The notes: generated from the sequence alone by a model not told the origin. A stretch of DNA of 64,000 bases from Apus apus (GCF_020740795.1 NC_067283.1:116007206-116071205), one strand, 5' to 3'. Shown: positions 39,501-49,286, counted from the first letter of the stretch. Numbers and translations: made by a program.

Positions 39501-42500
39501 TCATATGCACTATTGTGGATTCTTCTGTCCATGCAGCCTGTTGAGACCCTGCCCTAAACTCAGTCACACAATCAATGGCCAGAATGATGCCTTCTGACAA
39601 GAATGTTGCACTTTGAAAATGGGCAATCAAGGATCCATAAGGCATCATGGACAGCATGCTCTACCATCTGAACATGTCCACAAGAAAACAGGCCTGTTTC
39701 AGCCTGCCTTAGTGGAGACACAAGAGGGTTAAGAAGCCCTGGGATGCTGCCATACAGATGCCTGCACATAAGACCTCTATGCCAGCAGCTGGATATCCCT
39801 GAAAAATAAAGCCACACAGAGCATTGCAAAAACGAGTATAGCAGAACTTCTGAAGTGAAAAAGGCATCCAATTTCAGACAAAAGCAAATATATACTGTGC
39901 ACCAATGTCTCTATTATCATGTACCACTATAAAGCCTGGAAAATTTTAAGTAATTATGTGTAACATTCAGAATTCCACAAATGTGACTTCTGTGGTGGGA
40001 CAAGGCCCCAAATGCAGAAATGTCAGAGCACGACCGTAAAGTCAAGAAAACACATTCATCTAGACACATGACAGAACCAATACAGCAAATAAAAGACTAC
40101 TCAAACCCATTTTCTTTGATCACCTAGAGCTACTGCAATTCTTTAAGAGTGGGCCAAGGAAAGCCTTTACCTGTGGAGTATTAATTCCACAGCACATGAG
40201 ACAACATCTGCTATTGCATACTGTAGCTATAGGCTATGTGCTAATGGCAAAGCACATATAAGCAAACCAAGACCTACTAACGCTCAAAATACATTCCCAA
40301 GAAGGGCAAGTGAAATGATTAGTTCTGTGGCCACCAACATGATTCACATAGAAAATTAGCCCCATTCTGCAAAAAAGCAGCCATAATAAAAAGTTTTCAC
40401 ACACCAAGACAAAGTTCATCATCAAATGCATAAAACAAAACAAGGTACTCCAACTCAAGTATCCTAATCAAGGAATGATACTAAGGCTCCCTTCTGTCTT
40501 TTCAGCTTCTTGATGTTTGTGCCACAGTGGAGAAAAACTAAATCTAAAGGAAAGAGGAAAAGGGTCAGAGAGACAAAGCTGCAGATGGGCATGAATAAAC
40601 TGCCACCACTATTATTCTAGCAGCAAGGGCACTCACTCAGGGCTCTAATGTGCAGGTACCTGATAGAACCCCATAATCTCCATGTTATACATGCTGTGGA
40701 GAGGTTCACACTTTTCAACTTGCCTGTTGACAATACTGAATACTCAGAGCTGGAATTAGAAATCACATGGTTCACCTCCTAGGGCAATGTCCTCAACCAT
40801 TAAATTATCACTAGACACATTTCACTGTAACCTTGTATTAAATGTAACACCAAACAGCAGCAGAGAAACTGTGGAACAGCCAGATATTCTATGTGAATAC
40901 CAGAAGAAAACTCTGCACAACTCAACCTATCTTGTCACTCCAACCACTTTCTCTTGGTCTACTACCAAGCAAAGAAATGCAAAAGCAGGATTGAGTAAAG
41001 TCTCCTCTTGACTTGTCCAGATCAGCACAGCAGTCCTAACACAAAATTTAACAGCCTGTTCTTGTAAGTCACTGTATCCCATAGCTACAAAAAGCTACAT
41101 ATTTCATTGAATCAAAATATCCTGTTTTATAATTAAACAATGCAGAACTTCAGAACATGTTATGCTAAACAGTCTATCTTACATTGGAAACCTGAAGCTG
41201 CAGAAACTACACGCTAGTGCTAAGGTGGGCCAGATTAACACCTTTGTAGGAAAAGTTTCAACATATTCAAGTTAGAAGTCACATCCTATCAACAGCACCG
41301 GAAAGAGCCGAGATCACAAATCATCCCTTAACATCCAAGTTTTGTACTAAACATGGCTGAGAACCAACAGAGAGGCATACAGGTACGTTTTATTTCCAGA
41401 ACATGAACATATATATATACAAGACCAAGTTACCCATATAACTTTAGTTCTAACATTTAACTTCTGAAGACAAGATCTGAAAATTTAAAATAATATTTTA
41501 ATACAGTATGACAAACCCTGAAGAAACCTGAATTAGGCTAAGGAAACATCCAAGCATGCATTTAAAGACTTAAAAATAAGACAGGTTATTGACCTACTTG
41601 CAGCATATCATCTACCATAGTCAGAATGTACTGAACCGTCTGTTCCTTGGAGATATGAGTCATCAAGTTTATAAATGTTTTAGCACACTACAAAAATAAA
41701 AGAGACATTAGAATTAGTATCAGCAATTGTCTTAATTCCTTTTGATAATATGAAAGAGGACTTCATTAATTCACAGTTAGGTCTTACACAAGCATTGAGC
41801 ATCCCAACATCTTATTCAATTGCAATAAGATATGAATACATATGACATTATATTACAAAGACAATTTTCTGTCACATTGATTATTACTCTTTACAAAGTG
41901 TTTCATGGCTTTCAAATGAAATAATAAGCACTCACTAATGAAAGTTAGCAAGGTGTTTTGCTAAAAGACTGATTAGAAAAATCTCCATCAGCATCCTTTT
42001 ATTTTTGGTAGTGAGGAGAAGAACCAAGTAAACTGATAGAACAGCAAAAAACTTAAGAAAGCTCCAGCAGCTTGAATGGGAGGGAGCGAAAACAGGTCAC
42101 TCTTACCTGTTCATTTCCTATACCTTGTAAACAAATCTTTGTTAATATGTGAGCTGTTTTCTGCCTCCTGAACTACTCTACAGTTTCAGCAATAGATTTA
42201 GTGGGCTGAAACAGTCACAACACTGCATTTACCTCCATCCTCTTCACCACATTCAACTAATACTGAAAGAAAAATGGAACTTCAAGCTGCTACACTGTAA
42301 TTATACATTGGCATCTAATTTTCACCAAATATGTTTTTGTCACTATGCAAATTATGGTCCATTATATTGCAGTCACGTGGTTCAATTTAGAAGAAAAAAA
42401 AAAAAAAAATCACACCAAAACAACAGCCTAAATGTAAGTAGAAAAAAAGTGCTGCAAAGTTTTGTGTCTCAAGTTTATACTCTATGAGTCTACTGTTCAC

Positions 42501-45500
42501 CTCATCCCCCCCCAATCCTCGTGATGTCTGACATTGTCTGCTAGAAGCTCAGGCTTCGAGGTTGAGATTCTACTACCGCAAATACCATAAAAGCGTCTTT
42601 GAGCATCTTGCCTGGGCTTCATAAGGCAAACAGCATGGGTCACCTATCAGTCTTTTATCAGCTGAGTTTGATACAGATGTCTTGTATCTTACCATGCCTA
42701 AAAATTACTCTAGACACCTGCATTAATTTAATCCATCTCAGTAGTCAGTGGACAGTGGTACATTACAGTTGTTCAGCTAGCTAAGCAGAAACCTCACTGG
42801 TAGTATCTCTCATCAATAAACTGTTAAGGGAAAAAAAGCTCCAAAAAACGGGTGACTGAAGTACAAGTATGCATGATTAAATAAACTGGGATGAAGAATG
42901 ACTTGAGCCAGCTTGTCCCACAACACAGGCAAAGTCACATAACATTTAACAATTATTTAATAGGTTTTTAAAAGAATGTCCAACCTCTATCTCGAAAGAA
43001 AATAATCATCATAGCAAGTTTTATACTTCTTCCATAACATCTTAACTGTACACAGACAACAATAAGAGTTGGTATGAAAATGTCCTTCCATCCTTCCTGC
43101 CAGCAGTTAATTATTAAAAGAAAAGAAAGTTACTTGATTGCCTTCGGTTTGCAACAACTCCTGTTTCTCTTCTGGACTTCTTTTCTGTTCAAATCTTTGA
43201 ATAAATTCACAGTCTTCACCTGAAATCATCTGCCCTCTGAAAAGCAAAATTTGAAACCATAAGCAATATGAGCAGTTTAGGTGGCAAGACTTGGGTAGCA
43301 AGGGGGGCTGCGGGATAGCTTCTATAAGATGACAGCAGAAGCAGTTCCCATGTCTGTGGTAACATATTTATAAAGCAGTAAAAACTGCTGTGCAACAGCA
43401 GCCAGGACAAAGGAGTGAGAATATGGGAGATAAACTGTGCAGACACCAAGGTCAGTGAAGAAGGGGGAGAAGGTGCTACAGGCACTGGAGCATAGATTCC
43501 ACTGCAGCCTTTGAAGACCATGGTAAGGCAGGGTGTCCCCACAGAGGTCCACAGTGGAGCTGATATCCACCTGCAGGCTGTGGAGAACCCCACACCAGTG
43601 CAGGTAGGTATGCCCTAAAGGAAGCTGCAGCCCATGGAAAACCCACACCAGATCAAGCTCCTGGCAGGAGTTGTGACCCTGTGGAGAGGAGCTCATGCTG
43701 AAGCAGATTTTCTTGCAGGTTCTGTGACCCCATACAGGGATCTATACCATTCCTGAAGGACTGTAACCTGTGGGAGGGACTCTGTGCTGGACCAAGAGGG
43801 GAGCATGAGAAGGAAGGAGTAGCAGAAACAAAGTATTATGAACTGAACACAATTCCCATTCCCTGTCTCCCTGCTGTCCTTCTCACTCAGGGTGAGAAGG
43901 CAGAGAAGTCAGGAGTGAAGCTGAGCCTGGAAAGAAGGGAGGGGTAGGGAGGAAATGTTTTTTAGATTTGTTCGTATTTCTCATTATCCTACTCAGTGTA
44001 ATTGGCAATAAACTTATTTAATTTCCCCAAATACGGCATGTATTACCTGTGATGGTAATTGGCAAGTTACTTCTCTGTCCTTATTTTGATTCAGTAACTT
44101 TTAGTCATATTTCTTCCCCTGTCCTTCTGATGAAGGAGGAGTAATACAGCAGCCCGGTTGGCTCCTGGCAGCTAGCCAAGGTCAACCCACAAAAAAACCC
44201 CTACCTTCTTTAATTTAACATCTGGACAGCATCACTTCACCAACCTCACATCCCACAGTACAATATAAAGAGCTTCTTTCTGCAAAAAGTCTCATGTACA
44301 CAGAATTTAGAACTAAAGACCGAATAATCTCTCTAAAGTTTTCCCTGTGCCTTGTCTCTGTTCAACAGAAATCTCTAATTAATTCTAAAACTTTCACAGA
44401 CTGAAGGTAGTGGTCACTGGAAATAGCTTTAAGAACTGAAATACAACAACACAAGAAAAAAAAAAAAAAAGGTGTGGGGATTGATGTTGCCTTGAAAGGA
44501 AAAGAAGTTAGGGTTTACATTTACTGCTTTGTAAGTGCCCTTCAAAACGACACTTGCCAATCCATACAAAACAGTCTAAGGGATCTGACAGCTTTGTAAG
44601 CAAGTTATGAGTATTTTATCAGGGATCTCACAAATCCAATTAATAGTTTTAGTAATTTCAAATGCATTCATTTCCATTCATCTCATTTTAAAACTGATCT
44701 ATAACTGATTACTTAGTTAACAGCACTAAACAGTGCAAAAAAGGAAACATGAAAAATGCAGAACAGCCTCAGACAGCTGTTACCACCTACCATGATGCTA
44801 CTATCACATTTTTTTCATCTCCTTTCCAAAGAGACAGGAATTCCCCAGCACTGTTAAGCAAACAATGCACGTAACCAAAGCTTTCCTACACCCTTCTTCC
44901 TAACAGCCATTTAATTCCTTATTTTCCAGGATGTGTCTACACCATCTTTTGTCAACAGATGAAAGTCATCTTGACTAAGCTTCAGCTGTGTGGGTATTTC
45001 ATGCTTAGACTCAGAGTCCTGCAATCATGTGTTAAAGCTACTAAGGCCTGCTTTTGAGGGCACTAGCTACAGGAGAGTAAACTGGAGCTGTTTAAGCTTT
45101 AGAAAGCAGTAATTTGTAAGATGATCATTTTTAAAACCTCTTGGCCTCTCAAGCTGAGTCACAAACTTGTGATTCGTTCCTTTTATTATGCATTTCCTCC
45201 AGCAGCTCTTGTTCCTTTTTTTGATTGAATGAATTAGCAAAGTCATTATGGAGGTTAGGATTTTTTTTGGTTGGTTGTGTCTTTTTTTTTTTTTTTTGAG
45301 GCATTTGTTGTGGCTTGTTGGTTTTTTTTAAATAAATCCACAGCATCTGCAGCAAATATGAAACCATCATGTCAAGGCATAATTTATTTTATCCAGCTAT
45401 CTACAATATTTTGCATGTACATAAAGACATTAATTTGATTCAACTGCTCAACAGTTTTAACATTACAAAATTAAAATAAGTCTGCAATACAAGATCAAAT

Positions 45501-48500
45501 TTTAAAAAGAAATTACATTAAAAAAATATTACACACATCCCAAGTTAGGAAGCTTCTGTCCTTCTTCTAAGACAAGATTTATTTTGAAGTTCAAGATCTT
45601 AACCCGCGTTAGAAGGTACCCCCACCTCCAGGAAAATAAAATGGATATTTTAACACCAGAACTCAAAAAGATATCTGTAAAGCATTTGAAGACACCTGCA
45701 AAGCCAAGCACAAATTAGTCATCAGATATCTCACCTGATCAAATATGAAGTATTGTCAAATGCTGTGTACCTAGAAAACCTACAGTGCAGTAAGACGCAA
45801 GTTAAACTCTGAAACATGTTCATTTTTCCACAGAACTCGTTTATTATCCCTAGAAAGCAAAACCAAAGTTGCTTCAAGCAAGCTAACACCCTCCAAAGGG
45901 GTTCTGAGAGCCTGAGGCAAACATGGAAAGCAACCACACAGTACACAACAAAAATGCAAGCATGGACTCATCTAAACTACTACAAGTCTCAAGATCCAGA
46001 GGCAGAAAAGTTGGTACAGAACTAACAGCCTCAACTACACTTAGTTTTCAGAAGGTAGGCAGATCTACACATCACCTCCCACTGTTGAAAGCTTTGCTAC
46101 TTTTCTTCTCCATCAGTGCCAGAAAACACTGGAATTCAATACAAAGAAAGTGTACATTTTAGCATTAAAAACTTTTTCCACAGCCTCATTTTGAAGTCAG
46201 GAGTGAGCACAGTGGCAAACTGGTAATATATATGCTTGTCATACCTAAATATTTCACTTTCGTGCCATGAGTATATACAGAAAACATCAAAAATCAGCAG
46301 TTGTGTGTTAGCATAATTTGACATTTAGCTTACACTTATAACCTTCAGAGACTGAATAAACAATATGCCAGTTAATCTTTAGCTTGAACTGACTCTAGAA
46401 GAGAATTCAAGCTACTACAGTCTGCCCAACTATTAGTAAGCCATTTTATTTTTGTACTGAAAAACAGAGAGGAAAATAAAACTTCAGATTGCCTTCCTGT
46501 GTGACCCAGACTCCAATGCCATTGCAACTGATGCAGTCTTTAAATAAACTTTATACAGAAATGAGTGTCACAGCCAGATTAAAAAAAGAAAGGAAAAAAA
46601 AACCCAAACAACCAAACTCGAGAGTTTCTTGTGAAGTTCTTCGACTCCAACTACATAAATACTACTTCGTGTATTTCCATGCAAGCTTACCACACTAATG
46701 CACAGACTGTCAAAACAGGAGCTCAAAACCAAGAGAAATGTCCTTCAAAATTGTTAACACCCCATCTTCCTTCTATTTTGCAGACCAGAACAAACCATTC
46801 TGACCTGCCTCTAACAGGTGCCTCAGAAGCAGTTTTCACTCATTCCAGAAATGAGTTAACACTAACTGAATAACCCTTAACTGACTTACCCTTAAAGCAC
46901 CAGCCTCAAAAACACCATCACATCTAATCCTGCCTGTTGTAAAAGGGACATGTCTGAAACCAAGTGTAATTTTATTTCCTCTTCACCAGAACTTCTGCTG
47001 ATATTTTCCATAAATCCTCAGTCAACGAACTACAGTTATCTTCATGATGCTCCACAATACCTCTGGCACCACTTGAGTTCATCCTTGAAGCCACCTTAGC
47101 CAAACAGCCAGGCTGTTACCAGTAAATAAAAGACACAAAGACTACATTTATTTCAGAGCAATAATAAACAGGACACACTGTCATTAATATACAGAGGGCA
47201 CCAGATACTGAACAGTCTCAAAATAGGATCACAAACACTTGCCAGATGCACTACAGTAGCCTCTAAACCCTGGATAAACCCTTCAAAGAAAGGAAGTAAC
47301 TAGTACATTTTTCTTTCATGGATTCCAGAACAAAACAAAGTCAAATTCTACATCTAGAATCTGAAAAAGAACCATCAGCTCTGCACCTGGTCAAAAGAAG
47401 TTACACAGAAATCTGCTGACAGATAAATAAACTCCCCCATCCTTATTCAACACCAGAGAGAGAACACCCCAAGAATAAAGGAAAATTCTGAATGGCAGAC
47501 CACATAAAGCACAGGCAAGCAATTAATGCTACATATGTATTCAAAACACAACTCCTTGCTCAACAGAACCACCCTGTATACTAACAAAAGTGACAGCTGA
47601 ATTGCAACAGCCTTATAGCGTGAACTGCTAAAGACAGTGAAAAAGACCATATTCACTTAGACTGACAGTGAGCAAACATACTCCCACTTTCACCCCGAAC
47701 AACTGTCAGCTAGCTGTTAACTTGCTAGTAGGACAGCACAGGAACAGCTGCCCAGGCTTCCCCAGACACGCTTCCAGTGTGGATTAGATGGATAACAGGG
47801 CACACAGGAACAGCAAAAGCCATTTAGCTTGTTTGACAAATATTTGATGGCTGCTATGGCCAAATTATGACACCAACCTCACTCTTTTGCCTGCAAAGCC
47901 ATTCTACTGTCACACTGCAAACTCAACAAAGAACTGATACATCTGAAAAAATATCCTAGAAAAGGAAGTTTCCTCAGCAGACCAGTTCCTTAATCCAGTT
48001 TGCCATGCAGATACATAAGGCAAAAAACCAGCACAACTGAATGAACGGAACAGGCAAGACTGAGTTACATAGTAGAGGGCAAAGCAGGTAGTCATTAATG
48101 AGATTCTACTCTGTTAGCATTTCTCAGCTTGCATGTGCAGCTTCGCAACCTTGCTTTAACCTTATACAACATGCATCTATGTACCACAGCTATCTGAAAA
48201 AGATCCCCTATCTTTTGAAAAGTGGTGTGACAATCACAAAGCATTATCAGCATGGCTTGTACCTTTAGAATCATGAAGATTTCTCCCACTTTGATTACAA
48301 AGTGATGAACACTGAAGTAATTTGCTATTATATATGAACCCTCAAGAGATAATACTAACTTACACTTCGCCAATATTCTTCTAAGATACCTGTCATGAGG
48401 AATGTAAGGATACAAGAATCCTGCATTTCACTTCAGAGCAGAGAAGACTAGTGAAGTCTGTTCCTTCTCCCTTTTCCTTACCTCACGTACAAATCTATTT

Positions 48501-49263
48501 TCCTCCTCAGCTTGTCCCTGTATGCTCTCTGGACAATATTCCTCCCGCTACTCCGAATGCCATTGTGTACTTTCAAAAGTAAACTGAGCTTATCTGAAAC
48601 AGTAGCACAGCTCTGCCCACACTGAAGTGTTTGTTTCAGCCTAGTCCCTGATTCACAGGTTTCAACTGCTCTACAGAGTTATTCTTCCTTCTGTTGAGGT
48701 ACAGCTTATGTTCCTCAACTATCAGTCCAGTTTTGCTAGTATAATTTGTATTCACTCAAAAGGCACTTCAGCTATGGAGAGAACTTACCTATATATGGGA
48801 TAACTCTTACTGTAACCTTTTCTTACTTCAATACTCACCCAATATGGCTAGAACTAAGACTGGTGTTTGAAGGGTGAGAAAAAAAATGGTAAGTTTCATC
48901 ACACTTTTGTGTAAATGTATATTATTTGTTATGATAGCATTCAGTTGACAAAAGTAGAGTTCCCTTTCTGGCAATAAGTCATAAGAAAATATTCCCCAAC
49001 CACTTCCACTTAATGTAGGCTTTTTCCAACACGGGCCCAAGACGGAATGTTCCTCATTGTAACCTAATGTTCCAGTGAAACCCAAAATCTCAAAAAGTCC
49101 AATACTTAAGGGGCAGGGGGGGAAAGAAACAAAATAAATTGTGGAAAGCTTTTACTTACTGGAGATATGACTGCCAGTTTACTTTGTTTGCCCGAACTTC
49201 AGCAGCTTTTGCAGCAATGATGTTTGTTGGGACAGCAGCATCTACAGCACCTCGGATATCCAT
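6965..49263 (-). CDS. ATP6V1H: V-type proton ATPase subunit H, 13 coding exons, 480 aa
   Basis: Subunit H (SFD; Vma13 in yeast) is the regulatory clamp between the cytosolic V1 ATPase and the membrane V0 proton pore. It couples ATP hydrolysis to proton pumping, and in detached V1 it silences hydrolysis. The translated exons match the vertebrate protein almost residue for residue from memory: it starts [20 protein letters not shown] and ends QPQTATARS. The N-terminal armadillo/HEAT-like domain covers about residues 1-346 (exons 2-10). The C-terminal regulatory domain covers about 347-480 (exons 11-14). Exon lengths 104, 103, 90, 114, 105, 54, 98, 193, 179, 126, 102, 114 and 61 nt sum to 1443 nt with compatible phases and canonical GT-AG borders. 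No frameshift or premature stop was seen, so the copy looks functional. The human reading starts three codons earlier (MTK); here those codons read Ser-Val-Lys with a stop further upstream, so the ATG at 49263 is the start. Identification is secure; individual residues were not aligned by computer. Confidence 0.97.
10417..10512 (-). mobile_element. CR1 3' tail
   Basis: On the minus strand: CTGCTCATAGCAGGGAGGTT, then GATGATCTTTAAGGTCCCTT, ending ATTCTATGATG. Only the last 95 bp of a CR1 is present. It could be the displaced tail of the inverted copy at 10990, which lacks its own, but a separate short insertion is equally possible. Confidence 0.85.
10516..10989 (+). mobile_element. CR1 5' region with start of ORF1 (esterase-like)
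   Basis: The open frame 10733-10989 encodes [20 protein letters not shown] and [14 protein letters not shown]. This matches the GDSL-esterase-like domain known from ORF1 of CR1-type LINEs, with the GDS nucleophile motif. The frame breaks off at about 10989 and the same domain resumes near 12850, showing an interruption. CR1 5' ends are rare because most copies are 5'-truncated. Confidence 0.8.
10990..11985 (-). mobile_element. inverted CR1 fragment with RT palm motifs
   Basis: On the minus strand: FSRAFDTVS (motif A, near 11905-11940), [10 protein letters not shown] (motif B, Pro replaced by Leu, 11745-11775), [10 protein letters not shown] (motif C, 11670-11692), then an open frame of about 240 codons through [20 protein letters not shown] to [13 protein letters not shown]. 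The frame is open over more than 700 nt, so this copy may be younger than the one it splits. The last 250 bp or so of a normal CR1 are missing at the 10990 junction. Confidence 0.88.
11986..12845. other. unrecognised segment inside the split CR1
   Basis: About 860 bp with no LINE or LTR motif that I recognise. It is AT-rich and contains a GA microsatellite at 12458-12505. It lies between the inverted CR1 and the resumption of the plus-strand CR1 ORF1. It may be filler, or part of an older element. Confidence 0.5.
12458..12505. repeat. (GA)n microsatellite
   Basis: About 48 bp of GA repeat with a short GGGAGG interruption, followed by GATAGACAGATA. Confidence 0.95.
12850..13170 (+). pseudogene. 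CR1 ORF1 esterase-like domain, second half
   Basis: [20 protein letters not shown] then [17 protein letters not shown]. The GxND block of the GDSL fold reads GSGD here, losing the Asn. Later, [11 protein letters not shown] (around 13124-13156) keeps the Asp-x-x-His pair. A stop at about 13009-13011 and a frame change separate them, so the gene is decayed. Confidence 0.75.
13339..14365 (+). pseudogene. CR1 ORF2, AP-like endonuclease domain and linker (broken)
   Basis: It opens [20 protein letters not shown], with VIVITEMWW (the catalytic Glu region), [13 protein letters not shown], and in a second frame [11 protein letters not shown] (13758-13790, the GDFN block). It then continues in the linker frame at 13976-14362 with [20 protein letters not shown] and [14 protein letters not shown]. 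The order and motifs are those of the exonuclease-endonuclease-phosphatase fold of LINE endonucleases. Frame changes at about 13650-13750 break it. Confidence 0.88.
14521..15880 (+). pseudogene. CR1 ORF2, reverse transcriptase domain (broken)
   Basis: Blocks in order: [31 protein letters not shown] (14608-14700), [38 protein letters not shown] (motif A, 15033-15092), PQGSVLG (motif B, 15218-15238), KFADDTKL (motif C, 15292-15317), [20 protein letters not shown] (15404 on), and [14 protein letters not shown]. Both catalytic Asp of FADD are present. Frameshifts after motif A and around motif C, plus an in-frame TGA after KATKMI, prevent function. Confidence 0.9.
19597..19710 (-). CDS. ATP6V1H: ATP6V1H exon 13
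   Basis: 114 nt, residues 423-461 (partial codons at both ends). It contains [20 protein letters not shown] and [16 protein letters not shown]. The acceptor is CTCTTTCAG and the donor GTACGAGAA, a weaker donor than the others. Without splicing the frame would add Trp-Tyr-Glu-Lys-Ile-Ile and stop. Confidence 0.96.
19711..21844 (-). other. ATP6V1H: ATP6V1H intron 12
   Basis: 2.1 kb, with an (AAAC)n microsatellite at 20488-20512. Nothing else recognised. Confidence 0.9.
21845..21946 (-). CDS. ATP6V1H: ATP6V1H exon 12
   Basis: 102 nt, residues 389 (last base) to 423 (first two bases). It contains [20 protein letters not shown] and [13 protein letters not shown]. The acceptor is TTTCCTAG and the donor GTAAGAAAA. 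This is the most strictly conserved part of subunit H. Confidence 0.97.
21947..24661 (-). other. ATP6V1H: ATP6V1H intron 11
   Basis: 2.7 kb. A G/T-rich and poly-T stretch at 21978-22048 is polypurine on the gene strand. An (AAAC)n run lies at 23193-23211. No gene or LINE seen. Confidence 0.9.
24662..24787 (-). CDS. ATP6V1H: ATP6V1H exon 11
   Basis: 126 nt, completes Ser347 and runs to codon 389. It contains [20 protein letters not shown] and [18 protein letters not shown]. The acceptor is GTGTTGCAG and the donor GTAAGTTTT. It opens the C-terminal regulatory domain, which contacts V0 or the V1 rotor depending on assembly state (known for the family). Confidence 0.97.
24788..25568 (-). other. 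ATP6V1H: ATP6V1H intron 10
   Basis: 0.78 kb, nothing recognised besides the splice signals. Confidence 0.9.
25569..25747 (-). CDS. ATP6V1H: ATP6V1H exon 10
   Basis: 179 nt, residues 288-346 plus AG of a Ser codon. It contains [20 protein letters not shown] and the acidic stretch [20 protein letters not shown]. The acceptor is CTTCTCTAG and the donor GTATGCTTT. The acidic segment lies at the hinge between the N- and C-terminal domains. Confidence 0.97.
25748..28201 (-). other. ATP6V1H: ATP6V1H intron 9
   Basis: 2.45 kb. It holds a short imperfect repeat of AGATCTAC units at 27190-27228; otherwise nothing recognised. Confidence 0.9.
28202..28394 (-). CDS. ATP6V1H: ATP6V1H exon 9
   Basis: 193 nt, the largest coding exon, residues 223-287. 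It contains [35 protein letters not shown] and [20 protein letters not shown]. The acceptor is TACTGAA-free TTTTCAG and the donor GTGAGTGTC. This is the core of the armadillo domain and almost identical to the mammalian protein. Confidence 0.97.
28395..29808 (-). other. ATP6V1H: ATP6V1H intron 8
   Basis: 1.4 kb of AT-rich sequence with nothing recognised. Confidence 0.9.
29809..29906 (-). CDS. ATP6V1H: ATP6V1H exon 8
   Basis: 98 nt, residues 191-222 plus two bases of the next Cys codon (TG|T across the intron). It reads [20 protein letters not shown] then [12 protein letters not shown]. The acceptor is TTCACCTAG and the donor GTGAGCATT. Confidence 0.96.
29907..32700 (-). other. ATP6V1H: ATP6V1H intron 7
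   Basis: 2.8 kb, with an A-rich run at 30601-30636 including AAAC repeats. No gene or transposon recognised. Confidence 0.9.
32701..32754 (-). CDS. ATP6V1H: ATP6V1H exon 7, 54-nt cassette exon
   Basis: 54 nt, phase 0 to 0, residues 173-190, reading [18 protein letters not shown]. The acceptor is TTTTTCTAG and the donor GTGAGTATA. It corresponds to the 18-residue segment present or absent in mammalian SFD-alpha/beta isoforms (human residues 176-193). Since the length is a multiple of three and both flanks are phase 0, skipping keeps frame. Whether birds skip it cannot be read from DNA. It is the least conserved exon, rich in Gly, Ser and Thr, consistent with a flexible loop. Confidence 0.93.
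32755..33910 (-). other. ATP6V1H: ATP6V1H intron 6
   Basis: 1.16 kb, with a short CR1 3' piece at 33475-33620. Nothing else recognised. Confidence 0.9.
33475..33620 (+). mobile_element. CR1 LINE 3' fragment
   Basis: About 145 bp of CR1 tail. It reads through the C-terminal ORF2 residues ([20 protein letters not shown]-like) into GTCCCTGCCCATGCAGGGGG and TTGGAACTTGATTCTATGA. It resembles the subfamily at 51095-51835. The plus orientation is antisense to the host gene. Confidence 0.85.
33911..34015 (-). CDS. ATP6V1H: ATP6V1H exon 6
   Basis: 105 nt, phase 0 to 0, residues 138-172. It reads [20 protein letters not shown] and ends WIKTQLSSQ. The acceptor is CTTTTTCAG and the donor GTAAAAAGC. It lies directly before the cassette exon; joining it to exon 8 would also keep frame. 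Confidence 0.96.
34016..36907 (-). other. ATP6V1H: ATP6V1H intron 5
   Basis: 2.9 kb, containing a degraded LTR at about 35990-36425. The remainder is unrecognised AT-rich sequence. Confidence 0.9.
35990..36425 (+). mobile_element. degraded ERVL-type solo LTR
   Basis: The stretch GTGTTGGTAACACACCAATG followed by TTGCTGAGCAGTGCTTGCAC (36031-36078), and the 3' part with TTACTAAACTGTCTTTACCT (36289-36308), resemble the widespread avian ERVL LTR family as I know it. The right end, GGGTCAACCCATCACAACA, finishes at 36425. The middle appears deleted. Plus orientation, opposite to ATP6V1H. The left border is uncertain and could reach 35880. Confidence 0.6.
36908..37021 (-). CDS. ATP6V1H: ATP6V1H exon 5
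   Basis: 114 nt, phase 0 to 0, residues 100-137. It starts [20 protein letters not shown] and ends [11 protein letters not shown]. The acceptor is TTTTTACAG and the donor GTAAGTT. A few substitutions from the human protein (YAKRGKN, WSYF, QDLF) are conservative changes typical of birds versus mammals. Confidence 0.96.
37022..41597 (-). other. ATP6V1H: ATP6V1H intron 4
   Basis: 4.6 kb. A (TA)n stretch lies at about 41410-41419. Frames of 60-100 codons occur but show no family resemblance or conserved motif. No repeat recognised. Confidence 0.9.
41598..41687 (-). CDS. ATP6V1H: ATP6V1H exon 4
   Basis: 90 nt, phase 0 at both ends, residues 70-99. It encodes [20 protein letters not shown] followed by [10 protein letters not shown]. 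Human has Thr where this copy has the Met of DDM, from memory. The acceptor is TTTTTGTAG and the donor GTAGGTC. Helical armadillo-like segment. Confidence 0.96.
41688..43133 (-). other. ATP6V1H: ATP6V1H intron 3
   Basis: 1.4 kb, AT-rich, with an A-run at 42393-42409. Nothing else recognised. Confidence 0.9.
43134..43236 (-). CDS. ATP6V1H: ATP6V1H exon 3
   Basis: 103 nt, residues 35-69, reading [15 protein letters not shown] and then a charged [15 protein letters not shown] stretch. The acceptor is GCTTTTCAG and the donor GTAACTTTC. A probable LTR starts only about 30 bp beyond the acceptor (see the LTR entry at 43265). Confidence 0.97.
43237..49159 (-). other. ATP6V1H: ATP6V1H intron 2
   Basis: 5.9 kb. 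It holds a probable solo LTR at about 43265-44192, an A-run near 44457 and a T-rich tract at 45259-45335. The rest, 45.4-49.1 kb, shows only short chance frames. Confidence 0.9.
43265..44192 (+). mobile_element. probable solo LTR of an avian endogenous retrovirus
   Basis: About 0.93 kb. The right end reads CCAAGGTCAACCCACA, matching the terminal sequence I know from common avian LTRs. Internal CTGCAGCC/GTGGAG-type motifs repeat in degenerate form across 43480-43800. There is an AATAAA at 44007-44012 in the plus direction. No retroviral gene flanks it, so it is a solo LTR, antisense to the host gene. The left border is judged from similarity only (error of about 10-20 bp), and the target duplication was not identified. 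Confidence 0.65.
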
Positions 49264-49286
49264 CTTAACTGATAATTAAAATGTAC
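49160..49286 (-). CDS. ATP6V1H: ATP6V1H exon 2, start codon
   Basis: The exon follows an acceptor ending in TTTGTAG. It has 23 nt of 5' UTR, then the ATG at 49263-49261 and 104 coding nt (residues 1-34 plus two bases of codon 35). The donor GTAAGTAAA begins at 49159. The frame upstream of the ATG is Ser-Val-Lys preceded by a TAA, so no earlier in-frame start exists in this exon. The encoded segment has the conserved N-terminus [14 protein letters not shown] and the motif KVNWQSYL. Confidence 0.97.

Noticed and set aside
43216-43696. Minus-strand frames of about 125 codons overlapping exon 3
   Set aside because: They read the LTR and enter exon 3 in the wrong frame; the true exon frame starts at 43236 after an AG acceptor.
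48095-48415. 106-codon minus-strand frame in intron 2
   Set aside because: No recognised domain, AT-rich composition like its surroundings, lies inside an intron.
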